From Roseobacter sp. SK209-2-6 (GTDB lineage Bacteria; Pseudomonadota; Alphaproteobacteria; Rhodobacterales; Rhodobacteraceae): DNA of 64,000 nucleotides. Location of the stretch: the NCBI RefSeq assembly GCF_000169455.1, contig NZ_AAYC01000005.1, positions 62,001 through 126,000 on the forward strand, read 5' to 3'. The translations under genes and the position numbers were made by a program. Positions 51,792 to 60,401 of the stretch are shown here, piece by piece. Every line of letters begins with the position of its first letter. Position 1 is the first letter of the stretch. Under the pieces are notes generated by a model. That model was not told where the DNA came from. It saw only the letters and a program-made list of their open reading frames with translations, and made no database searches.

Positions 51792-53102
51792 ATGAACCCT
51801 CCCGGACTGATGATCTCGGCGCCCTCCTCTGGCACCGGCAAGACCACCGTGATGCTGGGCCTTCTGCGGGCACTGGCTGAGGACGGCCTCACCGTGCAGC
51901 CCTACAAGAGCGGACCGGATTATATCGACCCGGCCTTCCACCTGGCGGCGGCGAAACGGCCCAGCTTCAATCTGGACACCTGGGCGATGGATGCGGGCCT
52001 GCTGGATGCGGTCACCGGTCAATCGGCGGGCGCGGAAATCTGTGTCGGCGAAGGCTCCATGGGGCTTTACGATGGGGTGGCGACACGCGGCCAGTCGGGG
52101 TTTGGCTCCTCTGCCGAAACCGCCAAGCGCATGGGCTGGCCGGTGGTTCTGGTTGTGGACGTGGGCGGCCAGGCGCAATCGGCGGCGGCCACGGCACTGG
52201 GGTTTAAGAATTACGACCCCGAGCTGCCCTTTGCAGGTGTGATCCTGAACCGGGTGGCAAGCCCGCGTCACGAACGCCTCACCCGGCTGGGGATGGAAAA
52301 AGCCGGTATCAAGGTGCTGGGCTCCCTGCCCCGGCGCGGTGATCTGGCCCTGCCGGAGCGGCATCTGGGCCTGATTCAGGCGGTGGAGCACCCGGATCTG
52401 GAAGCCGCCATCGCAGGCTATGCCGCCTTCCTGCGCGAAAATGTGGATCTGGAAGCGATCAAAGCCGCCGCCATGTCCGGTGCCGCGCCTGCCCCTGCCA
52501 GCCTGCCAACACCACCGGCCCAGCGGATTGCCCTGGCGCGGGATGCAGCGTTTTCCTTCACCTATCCGCATCTTCTGACCGGTTGGCGTGCGGCCGGAGC
52601 AGAAATCCTGCCCTTCTCTCCGCTGGCGGATGAGGCCCCAGCAGCGGACGCAGATCTGGTCTGGCTGCCGGGCGGATACCCTGAGCTGCATGGCGGCGCC
52701 CTGGCTGCGGCAGAGACCTTCCGTGCAGGCGTACGGAAACATGCCGAAACCAAGCTGGTGCATGGCGAATGCGGCGGCTATATGGCCCTGGGCGAAGCAC
52801 TGATCGACAAGCAAGGCACCCGCCACCAGATGCTGGGCCTCTTGGGGCTTGTGACCTCATATGAAAAACGCAAGTTCCACCTGGGTTACCGCCGCGCTAT
52901 TCTGCAGGCCGACATGCCCGGGTTTGGCACCGGCAATGCCCTGCGCGGGCATGAGTTCCACTACTCGACCATTCTGGAGGAACCTGACGCGCCCTTGGCC
53001 AATGTCATGGATGCTGACGGCAACCCAGTACCGGAAACCGGCTCGATCAAGGGCCATGTGACCGGCACCTTCTTCCACCTGATCACCGGAGAACAGGCAT
53101 GA
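51792..53102 (+). CDS. cobB: Cobyrinate (hydrogenobyrinate) a,c-diamide synthase CobB
   Basis: 436 aa, SD AAGGAG. N-terminal P-loop A-P-S-S-G-T-G-K-T-T with K-S-G-P-D-Y-I-D-P-A-F; C-terminal glutamine amidotransferase class I domain with catalytic Cys in V-H-G-E-C-G-G-Y-M (~323) and the H-E-F-H-Y-S region. It uses ATP and glutamine to amidate the a and c carboxyls. The stop overlaps cobA. Confidence 0.95.
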   Translation: MNPPGLMISAPSSGTGKTTVMLGLLRALAEDGLTVQPYKSGPDYIDPAFHLAAAKRPSFNLDTWAMDAGLLDAVTGQSAGAEICVGEGSMGLYDGVATRGQSGFGSSAETAKRMGWPVVLVVDVGGQAQSAAATALGFKNYDPELPFAGVILNRVASPRHERLTRLGMEKAGIKVLGSLPRRGDLALPERHLGLIQAVEHPDLEAAIAGYAAFLRENVDLEAIKAAAMSGAAPAPASLPTPPAQRIALARDAAFSFTYPHLLTGWRAAGAEILPFSPLADEAPAADADLVWLPGGYPELHGGALAAAETFRAGVRKHAETKLVHGECGGYMALGEALIDKQGTRHQMLGLLGLVTSYEKRKFHLGYRRAILQADMPGFGTGNALRGHEFHYSTILEEPDAPLANVMDADGNPVPETGSIKGHVTGTFFHLITGEQA

Positions 53103-53821
53103 GCGGCTTTGTCAGCTTTGTGTCATCTGGCCCCGGTGACCCGGAGCTCTTGACCGTGAAAGCGGTGAAGCGGCTGGAAGCGGCGGATGCGGTGCTGTTT
53201 GACGATCTATCCTCCGGCCCGATCCTGAGCCATGCCCGCGAGAATGCGGATCTGGTGGGTGTGGGCAAACGCGCAGGACGTCCCTCACCCAAGCAAGATC
53301 ATGTCAGCCAGCTTTTGGTGGATTACGCATCATCGGGCCTGAATGTGGTGCGGCTGAAGTCCGGCGATTCCGGTGTCTTCGGGCGGCTGGAGGAAGAAAT
53401 CACCGCGCTGCGCGAGGCAGGTATAGGTTTTGAAATCGTACCCGGCGTGACTGCCGCATCAGCTGCTGCTGCGGCGGCGAACATCCCACTGACCCGGCGC
53501 ATGACGGCGCGGCGGCTGCAGTATATCACCGGCCATGACGTGACAGGTGGCCTGCCGGAAAACCTGAATATGGCGGCTCTGGCCGACGGGGATGCCACCA
53601 CAGTGGTCTACATGGGCAAGCGCACTTTTGCAGGCCTGTCGGAGAAGCTGATGGAGGCAGGCTTGCCTAAAAGCACCCCAGCGCTGGTGGCACTGGGCGT
53701 TTCCACGCCAGAGCAATCCCTGCATCGCCATACCGTGGGTGAGCTGCCGGACCTGTTACGTGCAATGGAGACGACAGCCCCGGTGCTGATCCTCTATGGT
53801 CCCCTGGCCGATCCGGAATGA
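53099..53821 (+). CDS. cobA: Uroporphyrinogen-III C-methyltransferase CobA
   Basis: 240 aa. S-S-G-P-G-D-P-E-L-L-T at the start, K-S-G-D-S-G-V-F-G-R, P-G-V-T-A-A-S-A and Y-M-G-K-R-T. It makes precorrin-2 by methylating C2 and C7, the branch point from heme to B12 and siroheme. Overlaps cobB before it and cobF after it by 4 bp. Confidence 0.95.
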   Translation: MSGFVSFVSSGPGDPELLTVKAVKRLEAADAVLFDDLSSGPILSHARENADLVGVGKRAGRPSPKQDHVSQLLVDYASSGLNVVRLKSGDSGVFGRLEEEITALREAGIGFEIVPGVTAASAAAAAANIPLTRRMTARRLQYITGHDVTGGLPENLNMAALADGDATTVVYMGKRTFAGLSEKLMEAGLPKSTPALVALGVSTPEQSLHRHTVGELPDLLRAMETTAPVLILYGPLADPE

Positions 53822-54606
53822 GCCGGGACAAGACGAAAGACGCTGCCATGATTGAACTCACCCTCATTGGGATTGGGACAGGTAACCCGCAACATATGAC
53901 CCTGCAGGCCATTGAGGCCCTGAATGCGCAGGATCTGATCCTGATCCCCAACAAGGGTGCGGGCAAGGACGATCTTGCCGGGCTTCGGCTGGAGATCTGC
54001 AAAGAAGCAATCCGGGGCAGCGGCCCGCGTATTGTAGAGTTTACCCTGCCGGTGCGGGATGAAGCGACCCAGAGCTACCGCAAGCGTGTAGATGACTGGC
54101 ATGATGCGATTGCAGAGATCTGGTGGCAGAACATCACAGATCATCTACCAGAAGGCGGCAAGGTCGGGTTTCTCGTTTGGGGGGATCCATCGCTCTATGA
54201 CAGCACCATGCGGATCGCAGAGCGGCTGAAATCCCTCACCCAGATCCAGCTAAACGTGATCCCGGGTATTACCTCCATTCAGGCTCTTACAGCCGCGCAT
54301 GCGATACCGATCAACGAGATTGGGGCGCCCTTCATCATCACCACGGGTCGTCAATTGCGCGACAATGGCTGGCCGGACAGCGCCGAAACCCTGGTTATCA
54401 TGCTGGACGGTCAGTGCTCATTCCAGTCTCTGGATACCGCAGGTATCACTATCTGGTGGAGCGCCTATGCCGGCATGGAAAATGAGATCAACATTTCCGG
54501 TCCGTTGGCAGAGGTCAGCGCCGAGATCCTTGCGACCCGCGCCAAGGCGCGACAGGATCATGGCTGGATCATGGATATCTACATTCTGCGTAGGACTGAG
54601 AGCTAA
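53818..54606 (+). CDS. cobF: Precorrin-6A synthase (deacetylating) CobF
   Basis: 262 aa from the ATG overlapping the cobA stop; an internal ATG at codon 11 is possible. G-I-G-T-G-N-P-Q-H (~18), V-W-G-D-P-S-L-Y-D-S-T (~122) and P-G-I-T-S-I-Q. It methylates C1 and releases the C20 fragment as acetate, found only in the aerobic route. Last of the cob genes. Confidence 0.94.
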   Translation: MSRDKTKDAAMIELTLIGIGTGNPQHMTLQAIEALNAQDLILIPNKGAGKDDLAGLRLEICKEAIRGSGPRIVEFTLPVRDEATQSYRKRVDDWHDAIAEIWWQNITDHLPEGGKVGFLVWGDPSLYDSTMRIAERLKSLTQIQLNVIPGITSIQALTAAHAIPINEIGAPFIITTGRQLRDNGWPDSAETLVIMLDGQCSFQSLDTAGITIWWSAYAGMENEINISGPLAEVSAEILATRAKARQDHGWIMDIYILRRTES

Positions 54607-54628
54607 AGGCAAAAAATGTCTGGAAAGG

Positions 54629-55498
54629 TCAGGTCTGGGCAGCAGGCTTGACCCGCCCTGCAAGCCAGAGCGAGGAGAGCCCAGAGCAGATGATGATCGC
54701 CAGCCCCCAAAGCGCATAGCGGTCCGGGAGATCTCCAAAGGCCAGATAGCCGACGATTGCCGCCGCCAGGAGCTGACTATAGATCAAAGGGGCCACCACA
54801 TTTGCGGGTGTGCTCCTGTTCACCACCACCAGCAAGAAATTCCCTGCTGCCGATCCCAGAGCACTGATCAGGATCAGACTGATCCCGTCGGATGTGTAGC
54901 TGGTTGGCATGTTGCCCAAGGCAAAGGGAAACAGGGCAATTCCGCCGATCGAAAGCTGCGACAGCAGCAGGAACCGCGGTCTGAACTCCCCGGCCAACCA
55001 GCGTGTAGCAACCAGGAAAGAGCCGTGAAAACAGCCCGCCAGGACAGCAAACCCCATCCCAATCCGCATATCCGCCCCTGGTTTCACCACCAAAAGGACA
55101 CCGGCGAAACTCACCAATAGAAGCACGCCACGCCCCAGGGTGACAGGCTCTTTCAACAGCAGGGCTGAGAGTACGAAGGCCACAATGGGGCCAACAAAAA
55201 AACCACCAAATACATTGGCCATGGGTTCTGTGCGCAGGGCCGTCAGGATGCAGCTGATCGCAGCCGTCACCAGCAAGGCCCGCAGCCAGATGCGCCAATC
55301 CAGAAACCCGCGCAATTCGCCCGCAGTCAGCCCGGCAAAGGGCAAAAAGAGGAGCGCTGCCACCGCAAAGCGTGACCAGGCCACAAACAAGGGGGCAAAC
55401 CCCTGCCTGGTCATTTCCTTGCCAGCGGCATCACCAATGACAATCAGAACCATTGCCAGGACGACAAGACCGAGAGCCTTTAGGGGAATGTGTTTCAA
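54629..55498 (-). CDS. EamA/DMT-superfamily transporter
   Basis: 289 aa with ten predicted membrane segments in two repeats (first half: M-K-H-I-P-L-K-A-L-G-L-V-V; second half ending near R-V-K-P-A-A). E-P-M-A-N-V-F-G in the first half and N-V-V-A-P-L-I-Y-S-Q in the second mark the typical EamA inner repeats. Substrate unknown. It is convergent with cobF and lies just downstream of the MocR-type gene on the same strand (35-bp gap), which may regulate it. Confidence 0.82.
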   Translation of the reverse strand: MKHIPLKALGLVVLAMVLIVIGDAAGKEMTRQGFAPLFVAWSRFAVAALLFLPFAGLTAGELRGFLDWRIWLRALLVTAAISCILTALRTEPMANVFGGFFVGPIVAFVLSALLLKEPVTLGRGVLLLVSFAGVLLVVKPGADMRIGMGFAVLAGCFHGSFLVATRWLAGEFRPRFLLLSQLSIGGIALFPFALGNMPTSYTSDGISLILISALGSAAGNFLLVVVNRSTPANVVAPLIYSQLLAAAIVGYLAFGDLPDRYALWGLAIIICSGLSSLWLAGRVKPAAQT

Positions 55499-55533
55499 TG
55501 GGGCTACCCCTGAATAAGTTGATCAACAAAGGG

Positions 55534-56922
55534 TCAGCCGAGCCAATCCTTGCGCATCAATGCATCCTGCAAGGCCAGCAGATCTTCACGCAGCTGAGCC
55601 ATTGAAATCGGACCACCCAGGCAGACACGAACCGCCTCTTGTGGTTCCCCTGCGACGGTGAAGGCATCACTGGGCAGGATACCGATCTTGCGGTTTGCCA
55701 TACGCCCCATGACCTCGGCCCGGCTGGTGCCCTTGGGCAGTTCCACCCAAAGACAAAAGGCTTCGGGCGCAGATTCGAAACGACACCCTTGTAGAATATC
55801 AGCCGCTAGCGCCTGACGCTCTCTCGCGGCCTGTTGCAGGTTTGCTTGCAGTGCAGCCGCTGTACCATCCTCGATCCAGCGTCCCATCAGGGCCAGGCTC
55901 AGCGGTGAGGGCATGATGTGCATGCTCCGTTGGATCTGGGCAAAGGCCCCCATCGCAACCCCATTGGGGATAGTGGTATAGGCCAGGCGCAGACCTGCCC
56001 CGAACACCTTTGAGATCCCCGCGATATGCCAGCCAAGATCCGGCAGGTGGCTGGAAATCGGCGCGGGCGCATCCGCTGCGATGAAGCAATAGGCATCATC
56101 CTCGATCAAAGGCAGATCAAAGCGCTTTAGGACCTCTGCGATTTCAAACCTTCGCTCTTTGGGGATTGTTCTGGTTCGGGGATTGCTCAGGGTCGGGTTC
56201 AGATAGAGCCCGGCTGGCCAATACTCCGTTATCAGGGCCTCCAATGCCTCTGGGATGATGCCATGCTCATCCTCCTTGACGCCGATGAGTTTCACCCCCA
56301 ATTGTCCCGCAATAGAGCGCAGGCCGGGATAGGTCACGGCCTCACAGAGCAGGGCTTGGCCCGGCTCGGTCAGAAGCGTGAGAATCGCATAGATGCTCGC
56401 ATGCGCTCCGGGTGAAATGGCAAGGCGCTCCAAGGGGGTGTCAAACCCATTCTCCTGCATCCAGGTCCGGGCGAGGTCACGATCCGCAGCACTGCCCGTC
56501 ACCGATTGATAGCGCAGCAGTGGCACCAGATTTGCAGAAACATGCGCCACGCCCTGCGCCATCCGCCTGAGCAGCTGAGGCTCTTCCGGCTCTGGCGGCA
56601 TGTTCATCATCGGATCTTCTTCCAGGCTCCGGCGTGGGTCCGGCTGGGCGGTTTCAGTCTCTTCCCCTGCCGGGCCGTTTGTCTCCCGCACAAAGGTGCC
56701 GCGACCAACAAAGCTTTCAATGTCTCCGCGCCGGACGGCCTCGGCATAGCCGCGAGATACGGTGGAGAAATCCACACCCAAAGCCTGCGCCACCCCGCGT
56801 TGAGGCGGCAGCCGATCACCCGGTTTCAAAATTCCAGATTCGATGTCCGTGCGAATGGCTTCAGCCAATTCAATATAGCGCGGCCTGCCTGTCGGAAGCA
56901 GCGAGGGGATCCATTGTGCCAA
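55534..56922 (-). CDS. MocR/PdxR-type GntR-aminotransferase regulator
   Basis: 462 aa from a proposed TTG at 56922 (SD GGAG 8 nt away), where the family begins (A-Q-W-I-P). Starting at an ATG would add up to 47 poorly conserved residues. N-terminal GntR winged HTH (~10-80: L-P-P-Q-R-G-V-A-Q-A-L-G-V-D-F-S-T-V-S-R-G-Y), then a fold-type I aminotransferase domain with the PLP lysine in A-G-I-S-K-V-F-G-A-G-L-R-L-A. MocR proteins use PLP or an aldimine as signal. The DMT transporter downstream and DUF983 across the divergent gap are possible targets. Confidence 0.85.
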   Translation of the reverse strand: MAQWIPSLLPTGRPRYIELAEAIRTDIESGILKPGDRLPPQRGVAQALGVDFSTVSRGYAEAVRRGDIESFVGRGTFVRETNGPAGEETETAQPDPRRSLEEDPMMNMPPEPEEPQLLRRMAQGVAHVSANLVPLLRYQSVTGSAADRDLARTWMQENGFDTPLERLAISPGAHASIYAILTLLTEPGQALLCEAVTYPGLRSIAGQLGVKLIGVKEDEHGIIPEALEALITEYWPAGLYLNPTLSNPRTRTIPKERRFEIAEVLKRFDLPLIEDDAYCFIAADAPAPISSHLPDLGWHIAGISKVFGAGLRLAYTTIPNGVAMGAFAQIQRSMHIMPSPLSLALMGRWIEDGTAAALQANLQQAARERQALAADILQGCRFESAPEAFCLWVELPKGTSRAEVMGRMANRKIGILPSDAFTVAGEPQEAVRVCLGGPISMAQLREDLLALQDALMRKDWLG

Positions 56923-57030
56923 TGCGATAGCTCCAAGGGCAATTACGGAAGGGCAATTGAGGGGCAGAACACCAAGGCGCTCCACCATTGCCCGCATTGC
57001 AATAGCAGGATTGTCTGGATTTGCAAACAA

Positions 57031-57056
57031 ATTGATCGCATCAATGATTGCAATCA
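57031..57056. promoter_or_regulatory. Two overlapping palindromes in the MocR/DUF983 divergent region
   Basis: ATTGAT-CGC-ATCAAT (57031-57045) and TGATTG-CAATCA (57045-57056) sit 109-134 bp upstream of the proposed MocR start. Their position fits an autoregulatory operator. The sites would lie inside the coding sequence if the long MocR start is used, which favours the shorter protein. Confidence 0.5.
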
Positions 57057-57103
57057 ATTTCAAAACAAACTACACCGCTGCTGTCAGCACGGAGACCCCT
57101 TTG

Positions 57104-57553
57104 ATGCAACACACAGAATCACCTGAGATTGAGCAGCCCACACCTACGATGCACATGCCCAAGGATGAACCAAACCTTCCGGAAGGCGAGACCGAGGTGG
57201 AAACCCGTGACTGGAAAGCGGCGGTTCTGCGCGGGCTGCGCCTGCGATGCCCCAGCTGCGGTGAAGGGAAGTTGCTGCACAGCTACCTGAAGGTTCGCCA
57301 TAGCTGTGATCACTGTGGTCAGGAGCTCTTTCACAACCGTGCCGACGACGGCCCTGCCTATCTGACCATCCTGATTGTCGGGCATATTCTGGGTTTTGCG
57401 CTTCACATCACCTTTGTGCTTTACCGGCCTGATCCCCTGGTTCTGGCCCTGATCATGTCCGCCGTGACGATCGGCACATCGCTCTGGCTGTTGCCGCGTA
57501 TGAAGGGATTGGTGGTTGCCTATCAATGGGCCAAACGGATGCACGGGTTTTAG
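57104..57553 (+). CDS. DUF983 membrane protein
   Basis: 149 aa from ATG 57104 (SD GGAG). R-L-R-C-P-S-C-G-E-G-K-L and C-D-H-C-G-Q-E give a zinc-ribbon-like CPSC...CDHC pair, followed by two membrane helices (~80-125). This is the DUF983 pattern seen near cytochrome oxidase or ribosomal genes; the function is unknown. The first ~45 residues are acidic and variable. Confidence 0.82.
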   Translation: MQHTESPEIEQPTPTMHMPKDEPNLPEGETEVETRDWKAAVLRGLRLRCPSCGEGKLLHSYLKVRHSCDHCGQELFHNRADDGPAYLTILIVGHILGFALHITFVLYRPDPLVLALIMSAVTIGTSLWLLPRMKGLVVAYQWAKRMHGF

Positions 57554-57633
57554 ACCCGGCCTGCGCCACTGCGACCGGGGCTTGGCCCGAGCCTAGGGCA
57601 AGGCACTTCTGATCCCTTTGGGCAGCGAGCCTC

Positions 57634-58272
57634 CTATGGCAGCGGGACCGGGCCGCTTTCTGTTGGCACTTGGTAGCCGCGCTGCACCGCTGGCCGCGCG
57701 GCCAACCTCTGATACCAGTTACAAACGGCAGGATAGGCCTTTAGGTCCACCTCCTGCCATTCAAATCTGGAGATCCAGGGCCAGATTGCCATATCCGCAA
57801 TCGTATACTCACCCCTGCCCGCCCCCGCCACATAGTCCCGATCGCTCAATCGCTTATTGAGCACCTTGTAAAGACGGTGGGCCTCGCCAGAGTACCGCTC
57901 TTCCGCATAGGGTGCGGCACCTTTGTTGAAACGCAGGAAATGATGGACCTGCCCCAGCATCGGGCCCAAGCCCCCCATCTGCCACATCAGCCATTCCATC
58001 ATCGCCCAGCGTTCTTGGCCTGCGCACAGGAAACGCTGCTCTTTCTCAGCGAGATAAAGCAGGATCGCGCCACTCTCCATCAGGCTCATCCCGGTTTCAC
58101 GATCAACGATTGCAGGAATTCGGTTATTCGGGGAGATCTCAAGAAAATCCGGGGCCAACTGATCACCTGCGGTAATATCGATGGGTTTGACCTGATAGGG
58201 CAGATCAAGCTCCTCCAACAGGATTGAGACCTTCCGCCCGTTTGGCGTCCCCCAAGTGTAGAAATCAATCAT
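57634..58272 (-). CDS. Glutathione S-transferase family protein, YfcG-like
   Basis: 212 aa from ATG 58272 (SD GGAGGG). Thioredoxin-like N-terminal domain with T-P-N-G-R-K-V (the Asn-type active site of Nu-class/YfcG enzymes), N-R-I-P-A-I-V-D and E-S-G-A-I; helical C-terminal domain with T-I-A-D-M-A-I-W-P-W. Disulfide reductase or peroxidase activity with glutathione is likely. A monocistronic gene; the 195-bp gap upstream (58273-58467) holds nothing else. Confidence 0.9.
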   Translation of the reverse strand: MIDFYTWGTPNGRKVSILLEELDLPYQVKPIDITAGDQLAPDFLEISPNNRIPAIVDRETGMSLMESGAILLYLAEKEQRFLCAGQERWAMMEWLMWQMGGLGPMLGQVHHFLRFNKGAAPYAEERYSGEAHRLYKVLNKRLSDRDYVAGAGRGEYTIADMAIWPWISRFEWQEVDLKAYPAVCNWYQRLAARPAVQRGYQVPTESGPVPLP

Positions 58273-58467
58273 TTCCGCCCTCCCCGCATATCTGCTTTTC
58301 TGACCACCTCTGCTGATCGGCGCCGTTGCAGCAGCTTTGACCGGAAATCTGCCCAAGCCAAGTCAGAAACCACAAGAGAGGACCAATTCTCACTTAGCAA
58401 TGACAAGACCTGGAGTTCCAAAACGCCGCCTTGCGGCTGAATGGCAGGGCCCAGCCCCTGAAGCAGT

Positions 58468-59634
58468 CTAAGACGCAGCCGCCCAGTGCACCGGGACCTT
58501 TTGTGGTCCTCGGAATGCCCAGCCCCCAAAGGGGACCTCCCCATTCAGTTCGAGTTTCGGCAGGTATTCAAACAGCATGGGCAGGGCTGCCTCTGCAATC
58601 AGCGCTTTGGAAATCCAGGCCCCGGCACAGAAATGCGGCCCGGCACCAAAGCTGAGTGAGGGGCTGCAATCTTGAAAAAGGTCAAAGCCCTCTGGGTTTG
58701 AAAAGCGCCTCTCATCTCGATTGCCCGAGCCAAACATCAAAAACACCCGATCCTCCGGCAACAAACGCGCCTCTTCGATCTCATAGGGCTGAGCAACACG
58801 CCTTGGCGACATGCCGATTGGGGAAATCCATCGCGCATATTCTTCAAAGGCCTGCAGCCAGCTGGCCTCGCCCCCCAGGACCGCGTCGAGCTGCGCTGTG
58901 TGGGTCAAGAGCGCCCAGGCCGTACCGGCAATTGCATCGCGTGGCTCGTTCTGGCCGCCGGAAATCGCCAGCTTGATATTTGCGCGCACCTGCTCCTCCG
59001 GGAGGCCCGCGCGCAGTTGCACCGCAAGGAGCGACAGGTCATCCTCCGCAAAGCCGCGCGCCATCTCTTCGGATATGGCCCGATCGATTTCCGCAGTACA
59101 GAGATTGCAGTTTGCCTCAACCGCAGGATCCCCTTTGTAGTTTGCACAACCATCTATCATGCCCTGGCTCACCCGATCCATATCGAGAGCACTCATGCTG
59201 CTGAGGCCTGTCACCAGTTTCAGCGCCTCTGCCGAGACTGGCAGGGCAAAATCCGCAACCAGATCACAAGACCCCCGGCGCTGAAGCTGCTCCAAAATCT
59301 CGGCGGTTCGCGCCCGAAAGCCCTCTCGCCAGACCCGCTGCACCGTTTTGGGCGATACAGTCGGGAAGATCGCCCTGCGCTCAGCCATATGGTCCGCACC
59401 GTCCTTGCGCATCATGTTCTCGCCCATCAGCAGGGTCATCAGCCCCTTTGGCTGAACCGAAGAGAAGACATCGGTCTTTTTCTCTTCGCGAAAAATGTCG
59501 TCCCGGCGCGTCATCAGGAAGGCATCCAGTTGCGGCACATAGACCACCGCCGCAAGGCGGCGCATCGCCGCCAGATCCGGATAGGGATCCTGCCAAAAAC
59601 GCTCTGGGTCGATGTCATAGGTTTTCGCGCGCAC
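58468..59634 (-). CDS. Cytochrome P450
   Basis: 388 aa from a GTG at 59634 with GGAGGG 8 nt upstream. Heme loop F-G-A-G-P-H-F-C-A-G with Cys ~336, K-helix E-Y-A-R (ExxR), a soluble bacterial form with no membrane helix. The I-helix reads G-G-Q-N-E-P-R-D where most P450s have G-x-D/E-T, so the acid-alcohol pair for oxygen activation is replaced. No ferredoxin or reductase gene is adjacent. It diverges from a MarR gene with two operator-like sites between. Confidence 0.92.
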   Translation of the reverse strand: MRAKTYDIDPERFWQDPYPDLAAMRRLAAVVYVPQLDAFLMTRRDDIFREEKKTDVFSSVQPKGLMTLLMGENMMRKDGADHMAERRAIFPTVSPKTVQRVWREGFRARTAEILEQLQRRGSCDLVADFALPVSAEALKLVTGLSSMSALDMDRVSQGMIDGCANYKGDPAVEANCNLCTAEIDRAISEEMARGFAEDDLSLLAVQLRAGLPEEQVRANIKLAISGGQNEPRDAIAGTAWALLTHTAQLDAVLGGEASWLQAFEEYARWISPIGMSPRRVAQPYEIEEARLLPEDRVFLMFGSGNRDERRFSNPEGFDLFQDCSPSLSFGAGPHFCAGAWISKALIAEAALPMLFEYLPKLELNGEVPFGGWAFRGPQKVPVHWAAAS

Positions 59635-59650
59635 AGCCAGAGCCCTCCAT

Positions 59651-59664
59651 GTTGACTTGTCAAC
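59651..59664. promoter_or_regulatory. MarR-type operator 1
   Basis: GTTGACTTGTCAAC is a perfect palindrome (arms GTTGAC/GTCAAC) 17 bp upstream of the P450 GTG. Spacing and sequence resemble MarR-family sites. See the related site at 59686. Confidence 0.7.
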
Positions 59665-59685
59665 TCAAACTCTGAACCCAGATGT

Positions 59686-59699
59686 GTTGCCCTGTCAAC
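59686..59699. promoter_or_regulatory. MarR-type operator 2
   Basis: GTTGCCCTGTCAAC matches operator 1 in 12 of 14 positions and lies 35 bp away (start to start), 22 bp before the MarR ATG. One site for each divergent gene suggests joint repression. Confidence 0.65.
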
Positions 59700-59721
59700 A
59701 AGCTCGGGATACCTTCCAGAC

Positions 59722-60249
59722 ATGAGCGATAAATCCCCCTCTCCCACCACGGATCTGGCAGATGATCTGTTTTTGGTTCACCCCGAACCGGATGACGGAG
59801 CCCCGGCGGCGCCAACACTCAGCTTTCGGCGCAGCCCCGTGGTACTGGTGACCTTTGCGGGCAACAGGCTCACCCGGAATGCGACCCGCGCGTATCAGGC
59901 AGAGTTTGGTATCGGGGTGATGGACTGGCGCATGCTGGTGATGCTGACCCGCCAACCGGGCTGCAGCGTGGCCCATGCAGCGCGCACCACCGGAATAGAC
60001 AAGGCCGCAGTTAGTCGGTCGCTGGCCCATCTGGAAAGCGCAGGTCTGGCCAAGGCAGAGGCCTCTGGCGGCGATGAGAGGCGCAAATCCTGGCATCTGA
60101 CCGATGCTGGCCAACAGCTCCATGCGGAGCTATTGCCGCGTGCGCTGGAAAGGCAACGCGGCCTGCTAAAAGGCTTCAGCGAGGACGAAGTGCATCAGTT
60201 CACCGGGTTTCTACAACGATTTCTGCACAATATCGAAGAAGCCGATTAA
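59722..60249 (+). CDS. MarR-family regulator
   Basis: 175 aa. Winged HTH (~65-130): M-D-W-R-M-L-V-M-L-T, V-A-H-A-A-R-T-T-G-I-D-K-A-A-V-S-R-S-L-A-H-L-E, wing with G-G-D-E-R-R-K-S-W-H-L-T. The first 40 residues are acidic and Pro-rich and not part of the core fold. Divergent from the P450 gene, which it most likely controls through the palindromes between them. Confidence 0.9.
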   Translation: MSDKSPSPTTDLADDLFLVHPEPDDGAPAAPTLSFRRSPVVLVTFAGNRLTRNATRAYQAEFGIGVMDWRMLVMLTRQPGCSVAHAARTTGIDKAAVSRSLAHLESAGLAKAEASGGDERRKSWHLTDAGQQLHAELLPRALERQRGLLKGFSEDEVHQFTGFLQRFLHNIEEAD

Positions 60250-60263
60250 CCACATCTCCAACC

Positions 60264-60339
60264 GCGCCGGGCCTCTGGCCCGGCGCCACGCCCAACAGCT
60301 TGCAGGTTTTCTCTGAAAACTGCCAGTTGGCGGGAGCTC
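60264..60339. repeat. Dispersed intergenic repeat, copy B
   Basis: GCGCCGGGCC-TCT-GGCCCGGCGC (60264-60286, perfect 10-bp stem) leads into GGCGCC-AC-GCCCAACAGC (60282-60299), then 28 nt with a private hairpin (GCAGGTTTTC/GAAAACTGC), then TGGCGGGAGCTC (60328-60339). Both conserved blocks match 18470-18526. It lies between convergent marR and ppk2. Confidence 0.6.
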
Positions 60340-60401
60340 TCCCCTCGGTCAGCGCGCGCCTCAGGAGCAACGGGAGCAACTCAACTTGTGTGCTATTATC
60401 C

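Noticed and set aside
50925-52826. 633-codon open frame on the minus strand over cobM and cobB
   Set aside because: Shadow of two complete cob genes; no recognisable protein.
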